DNA of 64,000 bases, taken from assembly GCA_023213235.1 (NCBI GenBank), contig CP096137.1:1437587-1501586 (forward strand), written 5' to 3'. Shown in pieces: positions 29,923-39,951 of this stretch. Every line of letters starts with the position of its first letter. Within the stretch, counting starts at the first letter, position 1. Under the pieces are notes generated by a model that saw only the letters and a program-made list of their open reading frames with translations, had not been told where the DNA came from and searched no databases. The translations under genes and the position numbers were made by a program. The stretch comes from Elusimicrobiota bacterium (GTDB lineage Bacteria; Elusimicrobiota; Elusimicrobia; UBA1565; UBA9628).

Positions 29923-32638
29923 TTGTACATTCCGTTAATTCTCGACGCCGGTTTCGCGCGCGGGCGCCTCTTCGTCTGGGGGACGCCGCCTCCGGCCCCG
30001 ACGCGCTCGAGGCCGCGCTGCGCGCGTCCGGCGTCGCGCGGCCGCTCTCCTACGACAGCGTTCCGCCCTGGTCGGAGCGCGCCGTTGCGCTCGACGCCGC
30101 CGAGGCCGTCGACTTCCTGGCCGCCGGCGCCGCCAAGAGCGGCGCGACGCTCGGTCCCGGCCTCTCATTTTGGATCGCCGCGCTCGAGTTCTGCGCCTCG
30201 CTCGTCGTCCGCCAGCGCTTCGTGCAGGCGTACGCGCTTGAGAACAGCCGCTTCAAATCCTATTGGAAACCGCTCTGCACGGGTCCCGACGAGCAGACCT
30301 TCCGGGAGCTCTCCGCCCGCCTTCCGGACGCGCCGCTCGCGGAGTTCATGCGCGACTTCGCGGCCCACCTCATGCGCCGCGAACCCCGCCCCGCGAGCGC
30401 TCCTACCGCGCCGGCCCCGGCGCCGGCCGGCCCCTTCAAGCTGTGCTTCCGCCTGGAGGAGCCCGAGACGGCGAGCGGCGCCTGGCGCATGAGCTGCCTC
30501 CTCCAATCGACGAGCGACCCGAGCCTGCTCCTGCCCCCGGGCCTCTCGTTGGGCGCGGGCTCCGGCGCTCCCAAAATCCTGCGGCGCGAGCACTACGAGG
30601 TGCGCGAGCGCCTCCTCACCGCCCTCGACCACGCGGGCCGCGTTTATCCCGTCGCCCGCCGTTCCTTCGAAGCGCCCGCGCTCGACGGCTTCGAGCTCGA
30701 CGCGCACGAGGCCCACGACTTCCTTACGCACTTCGCCGCCCCGCTCGAGGCCGCCGGCTTCGGCGTCCTCCTTCCCGCCTGGTGGACGCGCCCGGGCGCC
30801 CGTCCCCGCCTCTGGGCCCGCGCCAAGGCCTCGCGCACCGGCCTCCAGGGCGCCCAAGGCCTGACCCTCGACGACGCGATCCGCCTCGACTACGAGGTCG
30901 CGCTGGGCGCCGACGCTCTCACCAAAGAAGAGCTCGACGCCTTGGCGGAGGCCAAGGCGCCGCTGGTTCGCCTGCGCGGCCGCTGGGTCGAGGCCGACGG
31001 CGAGGCCATCCGCGCCGCGCTCGCGTTCTGGAAAAGCACGCAGAAGGGCACGGTCCGCGACCTCGTCCGCCTGTCCCTCGGCGGCGCGCGGGCTCCGACC
31101 GGCCTCGAGATCGAGGACGTCTCCGCCGAGGGGAGCTGGGCCGGTTCCTGGATCGTCTTCAGGGAAAAGAGCGCTACGAGACCCTTCGGGCGCCCAAGAC
31201 TCTCGCCGGCCGCCTGCGCCCTTACCAGCTCCGGGGCTTCTCCTGGCTCGCCTACCTCCGCCGCTACGGCCTCGGCGCCTGCCTCGCCGACGACATGGGC
31301 CTGGGCAAGACCGTCCAGGCCCTGGCCCTGATCCTCGCCGACCGCGAGGCCGGCGTCCGCCGTCCCGTCCTCATCGCCTGCCCCGTCTCCGTCGTCTCCA
31401 ACTGGAAGAAAGAAGCCGAGCGCTTCACGCCCGGCCTGCCGGTCCTCGTCCACCACGGCGTCGACCGGTCGAAGTCCTCCGACTTCGCGCGCCTCGTCGC
31501 CGATCACGCCGTCGTCATCACGAGCTACGCGCTCCTCGGCCGCGACTTCGAGACTTTGCGCGAGGTCCGCTGGGGCGGCGTCATCCTCGACGAGGCCCAG
31601 AACGTCAAGAACCCGCGCACGATGCAGTCGCGCGCCGCGCGCGCGCTCCAGGCCGACTACCGCATCGCGCTGACGGGCACTCCGGTCGAGAACCACGTCG
31701 GCGATCTCTGGTCCATCATGGAGTTCCTCAACCCCGCTCTTCTGGGCACCGAGGCGGACTTCAAGAAAAACTTCTTCACGCCGATCGAGTCCGGCGACAA
31801 GGAAGCCGCCGAGCGCCTCTCGCGCCTGACGCGGCCCTTCGTCCTGCGCCGCCTCAAGTCCGACAAGACCATCATCCGCGACCTCCCCGACAAGCTCGAG
31901 ATGAAGGTCTTCTGCAACCTCACGCGCGAGCAGGCGTCGTTGTACGCCGCCGTGGGCCGCGAGGCGGAATCCTCCATCGAGGGCGTCGACGGCATCAAGC
32001 GCCGCGGCCTCATCATCGCCGCCCTGACGCGCTTAAAGCAGATCTGCAACCACCCGGCGCATTTTCTGGGGGACGACTCCGTCTTGGAGGGCCGCTCGGG
32101 CAAGCTGGCGCGCCTGGGCGAGATGCTGGAAGAAGTCCTCGAGTCGGGGGAACGCGCGCTCGTCTTCACGCAGTACGCCGAGATGGGCAAGCTCCTGCAG
32201 AGCCACCTCGCATCGGTCTTCGGGCAAGAAGTCCTGTTCCTGCACGGCGGCGTGCCTCGCGCGCAGCGCGACGAGATGGTCGCGAAGTTTCAGGACCCGG
32301 GTTCGGGCCCCTCGATCTTCGTCCTCTCGTTGAAGGCCGGCGGCTCGGGCCTCAATTTGACGCGCGCGACGCACGTCTTCCACTACGACCGGTGGTGGAA
32401 CCCGGCGGTGGAGAACCAGGCGACGGACCGGGCGCACCGCATCGGGCAGACGAGCCGGGTGCAGGTCCACAAATTCGTCTGCGCGGGGACGCTCGAGGAG
32501 AAGATCGACGCGATGCTGGAGCGCAAGAAGGGCGTCGCGGAGCGGATCGTCGGGGCGGGGGAGGGGTGGCTGACCGAGCTGTCGAACGCGGAGCTGCGCG
32601 AGGTGTTCGCGCTCAGCGCGGAGGCGACGGGGGACTAG
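29923..32638 (+). CDS. SNF2/Rad54-family DNA-dependent ATPase, two frameshifts
   Basis: About 905 residues. The N-terminal 430 residues are the SNF2-associated region of bacterial HepA-like proteins. The C-terminal motor has Walker A (DDMGLGKTVQALAL), the DEAQ-type motif II (VILDEAQNVKNP), TGTPVENHVGDLWS, SLKAGGSGLNLT and DRAHRIGQ. It would remodel protein-DNA or RNA polymerase complexes. Frame breaks lie at 29978-29982 and 31130-31133; repair gives RGRLFVWGDAASGPDAL and AEGELGRFLDRLQGKERY. The start is uncertain: the best fit is the TTG at 29923. Confidence 0.88.
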
Positions 32639-33072
32639 AACGGCCGCTTGGCGTCACGCGTCCGGCTCGCGGTCAGTACTCGCTCCGCGGCGAAGCGCGC
32701 GTGCATCTGGTCCAGCGAATCGAGCCTCACGATGCGGACGTCGCTTCGGTCGAGCTTGACCGCGACGCCGGTCCGCGCGAGAAGGAGCTCCTCGACGGCC
32801 GCGGCGCCCCCGGCCTTGTCGAACTTGACCTCGGACAGGATGCCCCTGCCTCCGCCCGGGAGATAGATCGTCCCGTTGCTGAAGTCGACCGCGAACGCGA
32901 TGACGCCCGGGATGATGAAGAACAAGAGGCCGATCGCGTCGAGGATGACGATGCCGACGTCCAGGCGCCCTCCGCGCTGTCCGCGTCGCTCGGGATGGAT
33001 GATGGTCCCGCAGGCGGCCGTCTGGAAGCAAATCGCCGCGACGAGCATGAAGCTCACGTAATTGTTCATCAT
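32635..33072 (-). CDS. Small predicted lipoprotein
   Basis: A 145-residue protein. The N-terminus is a lipoprotein signal (MMNNYVSFMLVAAICFQTA, then ACGTI with the lipid Cys). A second hydrophobic segment (DAIGLLFFIIPGVIAFAVDF) is followed by NGTIYLPGG, and the C-terminal part is soluble. It would be anchored in a membrane facing the periplasm. The pattern HPERRG...GRLDVGIVILDAIGLLFF is a familiar one among small uncharacterised lipoproteins, but I cannot give a function. Its stop overlaps the stop of the SNF2 gene (CTAG). Confidence 0.78.
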   Translation of the reverse strand: MMNNYVSFMLVAAICFQTAACGTIIHPERRGQRGGRLDVGIVILDAIGLLFFIIPGVIAFAVDFSNGTIYLPGGGRGILSEVKFDKAGGAAAVEELLLARTGVAVKLDRSDVRIVRLDSLDQMHARFAAERVLTASRTRDAKRPF

Positions 33073-33078
33073 GGGCGG

Positions 33079-33084
33079 ATTGTA
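33079..33084 (-). promoter_or_regulatory. -10 box of a leaderless promoter
   Basis: TACAAT on the minus strand, exactly 6 bases upstream of the first ATG at 33072. Confidence 0.65.
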
Positions 33085-33134
33085 TCCCACGAGCGCGCCC
33101 ACAGCCATGCGGAATTCTACGTATAAACACAAAA

Positions 33135-33150
33135 CCCACCTTTCGGTGGG
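33135..33150 (-). terminator. Rho-independent terminator, minus strand
   Basis: On the minus strand: CCCACC, loop GAAA, GGTGGG, then TTTTGTGTTTAT. It would end a transcript coming from the right, which before island insertion was the tRNA gene now cut off at 33198. Confidence 0.75.
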
Positions 33151-33157
33151 TGGAGGT

Positions 33158-33182
33158 CCTGACATTTCTCGTCTCAGGTTCG
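33158..33182. repeat. Conserved stem-loop motif, copy B
   Basis: Stem CCTGA/TCAGG with loop CATTTCTCGTC, followed by TTCG. It matches copy A at 1577-1601 with a compensatory pair change in the stem and one loop change, and likewise sits next to a GAAA-loop hairpin. Confidence 0.45.
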
Positions 33183-33195
33183 AATTCGTCTAAAT

Positions 33196-33210
33196 TGGTT
33201 GCGGGGGCCG
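33196..33210 (-). other. tRNA 3'-end fragment and left attachment site of the island
   Basis: On the minus strand the bases read CGGCCCCCGCAACCA, the acceptor end of a Met-type tRNA with encoded CCA. Upstream of it the tRNA body is missing and island sequence begins. The 11 bases GTTGCGGGGGC (plus strand, 33198-33208) recur at 53382-53392, so these are the likely direct repeats of the insertion. Confidence 0.6.
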
Positions 33211-33384
33211 AATTAGTCCTTGGCGGAGAAAACCTCTACGACCTTCGCTACCTTCCTCTCCGGCCCTGGAAAGAGAGTAGCAAATCCGGAGGCCGCCAGG
33301 GGCCCTAGAATCGCGCTAGAGGCGTCTTTGTGGGCCGAGTCGAGGTCGGGCTGTCGGGCTCTGTAACGAGCGCCAGGGCGCAGC
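33211..33384. other. Island edge without a convincing gene
   Basis: Short open frames occur on the minus strand here, but none has a ribosome-binding site or a recognisable protein. Nothing else is seen between the left attachment site and the end of the restriction gene. Confidence 0.4.
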
Positions 33385-36300
33385 CTAGGACGTCTTTGCG
33401 CGCTTCTCCGATGCCGCCGCTTCAATCGCCTGGACGACAGCCTCGGGCTTCTTCACGATGGCGTAGCTCCAACGACCGTGACTGCCATCGGCATTGACCG
33501 CCGCGACCCAACGCTCCGCCGCCGCAGTCTTGATTTCTTCCGTGTCATCGAAGCCCTTGGTCTCCAGGATGAGGTGGTGCGGCTCGGCCCCTTGAGACGG
33601 ATGATGAAGTCGGGGAGATAGTCGTGTGGCTGGCCGTTGTGAAAATACGGAATCGCAAAGCCGAGTCCCGCGTTTTTCACGAAAGCCTCCGTAAGAGGAT
33701 GCTTGTCGATAAAATAGGCGGCGGTCTGCTCCCACTTCTTTGTGTCCGCGACGACGTAGTTGATGTGGCTCTTCGTCACCTCGCGCACGTCACGGCTCGT
33801 CCAGAGGTCAACGTCTGCCGTAGAGCCTGGCCCACGGCCCTTCTCGTAGCGCGGCACCTCTGGAGTCTCACCTTGGGCCGTGTCTGGGCGGATGGCGTCG
33901 CGGAGCTTCTCGATGAGCCAGCCGTAGTAGGGCGAGAGGAAGAGGTCTTTAACGTCAGCGGGCTTGTGAACCTTCACCTTCTCGTCGATATAGCGCTTCA
34001 CTATGGCACCGAGTTGCGGGAAGAGCACGTGAGCAGGAGCCTCGTAGCGTCCCTGTGCCACGTAGTCCTTGGTCAGAGCCCCAGCTAGGTCGAAAACAAG
34101 TTCCTGGAGGCGTCTCTGGGAACGGAACGCATCAAGAGAGGCCGTGCTCGTCTTGCTCGGGCCGCTCAGTGAGAGCCTGCCCTTGTTGTTGACGTTGAGG
34201 CCCTTCATCTCGACTTCGGGCGGAATCTTGCCGGGCTCAAGCGTCAGAGTGGGCACGGACTTCCAATCGACCGTGACCTTGTTGCGAATAGCCTGGGTGT
34301 AGCCCTCGACGCGCGGGAAGGTGATAGCGAACTTCTCCTTCGAGGGGATGGCATGAACGTGATTCTGCTTGGGCCGTGGCGGCTGGGGCCCGGTCGGGTT
34401 CGCCTTGAACGGGATGACCTCGAATGGGACGCCGAGAACCTGAGCGACCTCCTCGGTAAATTTCCCGTCGGGACCGACTTCGTAGCTGGCTCGGCGAAGA
34501 CCGCGTCCGACCACCTGCTCGCAGAGCAACTGCGACATGAAAGGGCGTAGGCCGATGATATGCGTAACCGTGTTACAGTCCCAACCCTCGGTCAGCATGC
34601 CCACCGAGATGATGCACCGGATGTCCTTCCCGGGAGGGGTCAAAGGCTTCTGGAGCTTGGTTGCCAGCGCCTCAAAGCCTACGGGGTAGATAGGGCGACC
34701 CTGACGGTCGAACGGCCAAGCGGCCTTGCCCACAGTGTCCAGAGTCGACCTCATCCATTGGACTTCGTCGCTCTTAGCCTCGCCCGTGTCCGTCTCGTGG
34801 ACAACCTTGGTATCGACGCGAATCGTATTGATTTGGCCCTTCTTGTTCCGGAAGCCGTCGATTTTCGCTGGCGGCAATCCGCCAGCCGTCGAACCTTCGG
34901 CAATCCACTCGTAGAGGAGCTTGGCGATTTTCGTGTTCTTGCAGACTATGATGAAAACTGGCGGACGCTTATCGTCCGCCTTAGTCTTCTGCCACGCCGT
35001 GAGGAGTTCTTCCCAAAGACCGCCCAGCATGGCGATAGGATGATGGGCATACTTGAGCACGGCCTCTGGCTTCGGGCTCGCCTTCTTGCCGCCGCGTTCT
35101 GCGGGGGTGAGCTTCTCATCCATAAGCCATTTCCAGATGTTGAAATACCCCGGAATCTGCGCGCCCGTCGTGTCGCGCACGGCCAACTGAGGAATCTTCA
35201 CCAGGCCAGACTCGATAGCGTCAACGAGCCCGAAGTCGCTGACGACCCAGGGGAATGGCTTGTTTGTGTCACGCCCCACGCGGCCCAAGAAGAACGGCGT
35301 GGCAGAGAGGTCGACAGCGAAGTTGATGCCCCGCTGTTTCTGGATGCGGTCGAGGCCGTCAATCCAGACCGTCGCCTCCTTGAAGAAATCCTCGGCCTCC
35401 TCGTCTTCTTCCTCGTCTTCATCAGGCTCGGGCTTGCGGATGCGGTAGGCGTGGTGCGCCTCGTCGTTCATGACGAGGATATTCTTCTTGCCCCCGACTT
35501 CACGACCCAGGATGCGCTCGATGAGATGCGCGTCGCTTTCGACGTAGCGGAACGCCTCAACATGGACCTTGGTCAAGTTCCCAGACGCATCTCGTTTCTC
35601 TTCCAGGACACGGAGCATGCCTGCCGCGACCTGGCGATTGAAGTCGTCCTCGGTCAGGTAGCGCGTCCCGCGTGCAGTCGTAGTCTTTGCGGCAATCGAA
35701 ATCGTCTCGCGGACCTGGACTGGAACCCCGGCCTTCACGACCTTGGAACTCACACCGCCGACCTGGATGCCTTGTGGCTCGAAGACGTGCCAGTTCGTAA
35801 CTAGGACCCGTCCTCGCGTGAGACTGGGCATTAAGTGCGGCGGAACGATGTCGCGCGTGCGGTAAACGCTCGACTCACCGTTCTCAGGGTTAAGCTCCTG
35901 GAGTCGGTTACGGATGGTGACGTTAGGGCAGACCACCAAAACAACATCAGAAAACCGTGCATCGCTTCGGTCGTTGACCTTGTTCAGGATGCTCCAGGCA
36001 GCGACCATCGCCATGACAGTGGTCTTTCCGGAGCCTGTGGCCATCTTGCAGGCGTAGCGTTGGAACCCCGCCTTACCCTCGGACTTCTGCTGTTCGCTAG
36101 GCTCGTCCCGAGGAACGTTGATTCCCTGGAGGAAATCTTGCCGCGCCTCACGGAGAAAGATAATGGTCTCGACTGCTTCAAGCTGCGCAAAGAATAGACG
36201 TGCTTGCCTGCCTTCCCGGTGCCACCACTGCAACAACTCGTGAGTGGTGCGAGTCACGCCGGGATAGCCCTGCTTGCGCCAGGACGCCACACGCTCGCGC

Positions 36301-36526
36301 AGGTGGTTGACTAGCACCATCTCGTAGGCGGGCTTGTATGTTTTTGACAGCGCCAGCATCCCATCGGTGAGGTCCCAGGCGATGTTGCCTTCTCTGGGGG
36401 ATACACCAACGCAGGCCGACGCCCATCGAGACGCTCTGGAGCCTCGCCCTCCTGGATGAACCAGTGGGCAGTGGGTTCCGCAAACGGAGTGTTAAGTATC
36501 GGCTCGCCTACTTCGTAGCCACTCAT
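33385..36526 (-). CDS. res: Type III restriction enzyme, Res subunit, two frameshifts
   Basis: About 1,047 residues. The helicase part has Walker A (CKMATGSGKTTVMAM), a DEAH-type box (VMNDEAHHAYR), VDLSATPFFLGRVG and the motif VI region (CEQVVGRGLRRASY). The C-terminal nuclease is PD-(D/E)xK type, with PDF in YLPDFIIRLKG and ExK in HLILETKGFDD. This second half is reached only if one base is added at 33588-33591. The N-terminus (MSGYEVGEPILNTPFAEPTA) joins at 36396-36400 in the same way. It needs the Mod subunit, encoded upstream with an ATGA overlap, to cleave DNA between two inversely oriented sites. Confidence 0.92.
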
Positions 36527-39201
36527 TTCGCGGCCTTGAGGTCCTTAACGACGAGAAGTTCGTTGCCACGGTCATCGATGACCTTGACGGCGATTTTCTG
36601 ATGTTCGCCCGCCGCGAAGGGCGCGCTCGTGGTCCCAGCGAGATGTTCCCAGACCTCTGCGGAGTATTCGGATTTCAGCGCCTTTTTGAGGTTGTCCCAC
36701 GCACTCGTCCTCGGGAAGAACGCCTGTGAAACGTGAAAGCAGAGGTCGTTGTAGTTGGTATCCAGGAACCAGGCTGGCACGTCATCACCACCGCGATGCC
36801 CCACATCCATACTTACCGGGTCAAACACATCGAATCCTAGAAGCTCGACCTGGTGCAACGTCTCCTTGCCATCTTTTTTGGAGTGGACTTTAATCTCAGG
36901 GAGCCCACAGACGCTAAATATCTGGCTACTCCTCATGTTTTTCAGAAGGTCGCCCATCATCAGGTCCGGGGTAGCCTGGATATATATGGCCGGGATTCCG
37001 ACGATGCTTTCGCACTTCTCGATAAGCACTCGCGCGTTGGCCTGAATGGCGAAGCCGATGACGTAGAGTGTTGCATACCCTTTAACATTTGCTTCTTTCG
37101 CCGCCTCAAAAATGAGCTTCTCGCTCACCGCGCCATTTTCGGGCCCAAAAACAAGCGCGACGGGCTTATCTTTTCCATTGACGATTACGCCTTCTGCCGA
37201 GAGTGACAGAGTCTTTGCCGGGAGTCGGAGGTTTTTTAGCGTTACTGACTTCCTTCCATCGAGGTGCAGCACAGGACTCTTCCGCAAGACCTCTAACATC
37301 CTATCGACGAATGAGCCCTGCTCCGTCGCCGTGGATGTCTTAGAAGACGCCGACTCCGACTCTTCCCAATCAAGAGGGGTCGGGATTGTCGCCTCGACAG
37401 TGAACGGCCCGCTAATACGAATCACATCGGCTGACTCCTCGGGGCGGTCGAAAAGAACCTCCTCGTCCGGAAGCTCATTATTGGCGATACTCTTGAGCGT
37501 GACATGCGGGATAATCCCGCCCACTTCCGAGCCCTTTCGATTTTGGCGGCGCTTATACACCAGGCCGCCAGCCGGGCCTCTCGATTCGTCCCGAAGCTGA
37601 TAGAACGGGAAGGTCGCAGTGAGTAGGCGCTGACGAGCAAGCGCGAGCGGAACCCTGCTGGTATCAACCGTCATCCATCTGCGGCCCCAACTTTCGGCGA
37701 CGTAGGCGGTCGTCCCGCTTCCGCAAGTCGGGTCAAGGACCAGGTCTCCCGGGTCAGTTGCCATCAACAAACATCGTTGAATGACCTTAGTTGTCGTCTG
37801 GACCACGTAGAGTTGCGGGTCATTGAAGCCACCGGACTGCGTGTCAGTCCAGATGTTCGAGAGTCTCTCTGCCGCGAAATCATCCCAGTAGAGTTTGTAG
37901 GCAAGCCCTTTCCCAGACCTCAAAATTCTGCCCTTCGCGGCGAGCGCCTTCATTCCGTCAATGCTCGTCTTCCAGTGAGAGTTGGCCTGCGGTCGGAACG
38001 ATTCGCCGTCAAACTTGAATGTCTGGTCAGAGGAAGCAGCACCAGCGGAGGTAATGGGGCCGTAGCGAAAAATCTTTGCGCCCGCCGGAAGCGGCACTTC
38101 GCGCCGTCGTTCTTCGGGGGTCATGGAGCGCAATGTCCCGTCGGGTAATTCCAGGTGGATGTAGTTGGGGTCGCTCGGTTCAGGATTGGGGTGCAAGACG
38201 AAGGCAGGCCGAAATTTCAAGAGCGACTTATCCTTGGCATACCACAAAATGGTGTCGTAGATGGCCGAAAGGTGGGTGGGACTCTGGCCGCCAGTCTTCT
38301 GAAAAACGATTGAGGAAACAAAGTTCTCTTCTCCAAAGACATCGTCAAGGAGTTCTCGGACATGATGAGCGTTCTCATCGCCGATTTGGACGAACATGCT
38401 TCCGCTCTCGGAGAGCAATTCCCGCGACAGCAATAGCCTGTCTCGAAGGTAGGTAAGGTAGGAGTGTGGTCCAAGCTCCCAAGTGTCACGATACGCCTGA
38501 ATGACCTCGGGCTCACGAGTCATATCTTCATCGTCGCCATGCTTTACTTCCCGCGCGCGAACGAACGGCTGGAAGTTGCTACCGAACTTCACACCGTAAG
38601 GCGGGTCCATGTAAATCATCTGAACCTGCCCACCAAGCCCCTCGTAGTGAATCAGAGAGTTCATCACTACTAACGAGTCCCCGAGCACCATGCGGTTGAC
38701 CCATTTATCGCGGTGCTCGTAGGACTTGAGCACCTGGTCCGCGATGGAGTGGCGCGGGTCGCCGAAGAGGTCGTCCATGAAATCTATCTGCTTGTCCGAG
38801 CGATGCCCCTTGATGGTCTCCAAGATGGCCTTGGTCGAGAGGCGCTCGTGGACGAATAACGGCAAGGTGGGCACGTCGAACGAGAGTCGCTCGGCCTTCC
38901 CGGCCCAGTTCAGGAAGGGCTTGCTGAGCCCCTTGAGCTTCGCGGCGGCGGCCTTGGCTCCTTCCAGGGTCTTCGCGTCGAGGACCTCTCGGATGGCCGC
39001 TTCACCTTCTTCACGGGCGGGGTTCTTAGAGTCGAAGTCGAGGGCCGGAGCGAGCGAAGAGTCGTAGCGGTAAGTCTTGGGGGCCTTCGTCTTCTTGAAC
39101 TGCGCCTGCGTGCCCACGTCAGGGCGCATGGGGCTATCCGCGTCAGGATGCCTGTAAGTCTCAGTCCGCGTGCTATCCGTGCTCTTCTTGCCTCGCGCCA
39201 T
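36523..39201 (-). CDS. mod: Type III DNA methyltransferase, Mod subunit
   Basis: An 892-residue adenine-N6 methyltransferase. Catalytic motif IV is MIYMDPPYGVKFG near residue 200. The AdoMet-binding motif I, LDPTCGSGTTAYVAE, lies further on near residue 480, so the order is that of beta-class enzymes. The long middle and C-terminal parts hold the target-recognition region. It methylates one strand of an asymmetric site and gives specificity to the Res subunit encoded immediately downstream. The unusually long C-terminus (about 300 residues after motif I) is typical of this Mod group. The gene is intact. Confidence 0.94.
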   Translation of the reverse strand: MARGKKSTDSTRTETYRHPDADSPMRPDVGTQAQFKKTKAPKTYRYDSSLAPALDFDSKNPAREEGEAAIREVLDAKTLEGAKAAAAKLKGLSKPFLNWAGKAERLSFDVPTLPLFVHERLSTKAILETIKGHRSDKQIDFMDDLFGDPRHSIADQVLKSYEHRDKWVNRMVLGDSLVVMNSLIHYEGLGGQVQMIYMDPPYGVKFGSNFQPFVRAREVKHGDDEDMTREPEVIQAYRDTWELGPHSYLTYLRDRLLLSRELLSESGSMFVQIGDENAHHVRELLDDVFGEENFVSSIVFQKTGGQSPTHLSAIYDTILWYAKDKSLLKFRPAFVLHPNPEPSDPNYIHLELPDGTLRSMTPEERRREVPLPAGAKIFRYGPITSAGAASSDQTFKFDGESFRPQANSHWKTSIDGMKALAAKGRILRSGKGLAYKLYWDDFAAERLSNIWTDTQSGGFNDPQLYVVQTTTKVIQRCLLMATDPGDLVLDPTCGSGTTAYVAESWGRRWMTVDTSRVPLALARQRLLTATFPFYQLRDESRGPAGGLVYKRRQNRKGSEVGGIIPHVTLKSIANNELPDEEVLFDRPEESADVIRISGPFTVEATIPTPLDWEESESASSKTSTATEQGSFVDRMLEVLRKSPVLHLDGRKSVTLKNLRLPAKTLSLSAEGVIVNGKDKPVALVFGPENGAVSEKLIFEAAKEANVKGYATLYVIGFAIQANARVLIEKCESIVGIPAIYIQATPDLMMGDLLKNMRSSQIFSVCGLPEIKVHSKKDGKETLHQVELLGFDVFDPVSMDVGHRGGDDVPAWFLDTNYNDLCFHVSQAFFPRTSAWDNLKKALKSEYSAEVWEHLAGTTSAPFAAGEHQKIAVKVIDDRGNELLVVKDLKAAK

Positions 39202-39321
39202 GCCGTTCGCTCCCTGCGACCCGCAAATAGTGGTGGCAGATTATTCCAAAAATTGGGTAGAGGGGCTACAAATTGTTCACGGGTAGGTCATGGAAGATAC
39301 ACCTGGTTAGCTAATCTGTGT

Positions 39322-39327
39322 TATACT
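39322..39327 (+). promoter_or_regulatory. Extended -10 promoter for the TIR operon
   Basis: TGTTATACT carries the TGn extension before TATACT, and no clear -35 is seen. A leader of about 140 bases with a terminator hairpin separates it from the TIR gene. Confidence 0.6.
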
Positions 39328-39404
39328 ACCGCTCGTCGGGGATTGGTCAGTAGCGTCCTACTCCAAACCCCGACCCGGCACTGGCATTGACCGGACGTTT
39401 CGGC

Positions 39405-39434
39405 CCCCACCGTCGGATGCGGTGGGGATTTTTT
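39405..39434 (+). terminator. Leader attenuator upstream of the TIR gene
   Basis: CCCCACCG / CGGTGGGG with a 7-base loop, followed by ATTTTTT, is a good intrinsic terminator. It lies inside the 5' leader, not after a gene, so it may limit transcription into the TIR-ATPase operon. The earlier part of the leader (from 39335) can form a competing CGGGG/CCCCG stem. A second GC hairpin covers the region just before the ribosome-binding site. Confidence 0.65.
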
Positions 39435-39468
39435 ATGCCCGGGGCGGAACCCCGGGCGGGAGAACGAG

Positions 39469-39945
39469 ATGGCCTACAAGATTTTCGTCAGTCACAGCAT
39501 GGCGCATGAGGACCGCGACCTGCTCACGAGCTTCGTCTCGTTACTCAAAACCAAGGGCATCGACTCCTACCTCGCCGAGCGAGACTGGCAGCCCGGCACG
39601 CCTCTCCCCGAGAAAATTAAGACGGCCATCCGCACCTCCGACTGCATGGTCGCCTTCTTGACTAAGGCGGGCGACCATTCTCGGTGGGTTCACCAGGAAA
39701 TCGGATTCGCGGAGGCCATCCCTCTCAAGAGAATCCCCATCGTCGAGAAGGGTGTCGATACTGCTGGTTTCGACCTCGGACGCGAGTATGTCTCACTCGA
39801 CAGGGACGCGCCCGTGGACACGCTCCATAACCTGACCACGTTCTTGGACGGTCTCAAGGCGAAGAAGGAGCAGACTGAGGGCATCTTTGTCGTCGGCGCG
39901 TTGTTGCTGGGGCTTGTCGCCCTCTCCGGTAGCGCGAAAAACTAG
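39469..39945 (+). CDS. TIR-domain protein with C-terminal membrane segment
   Basis: A 158-residue protein. Residues 3-115 form a TIR domain: the strand-A motif YKIFVSHSMAHEDRD, the second-helix region RDWQPGTPLPEKIKTAI, SDCMVAFLTKAG and the motif WVHQEIGFAEA, with the putative catalytic Glu of bacterial TIR NAD-consuming enzymes. A single hydrophobic segment (FVVG ALLLGLVALSG) is at the C-terminus, so it may sit at the membrane. TIR proteins in phage defence cleave NAD or make signal molecules. It is 6 bases from the ATPase gene and shares its transcript. No ThsA-like partner is present. Confidence 0.85.
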   Translation: MAYKIFVSHSMAHEDRDLLTSFVSLLKTKGIDSYLAERDWQPGTPLPEKIKTAIRTSDCMVAFLTKAGDHSRWVHQEIGFAEAIPLKRIPIVEKGVDTAGFDLGREYVSLDRDAPVDTLHNLTTFLDGLKAKKEQTEGIFVVGALLLGLVALSGSAKN

Positions 39946-39951
39946 ACCACC

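Noticed and set aside
33213-33425. A 70-residue minus-strand frame at the island edge
   Set aside because: It overlaps the restriction gene, has no ribosome-binding site and no recognisable sequence.
8858-36400. Programmed ribosomal frameshifting as the cause of the many broken frames
   Set aside because: The breaks affect unrelated genes, lack slippery-site context and almost always have the same sign in C/G runs, which fits sequence error.
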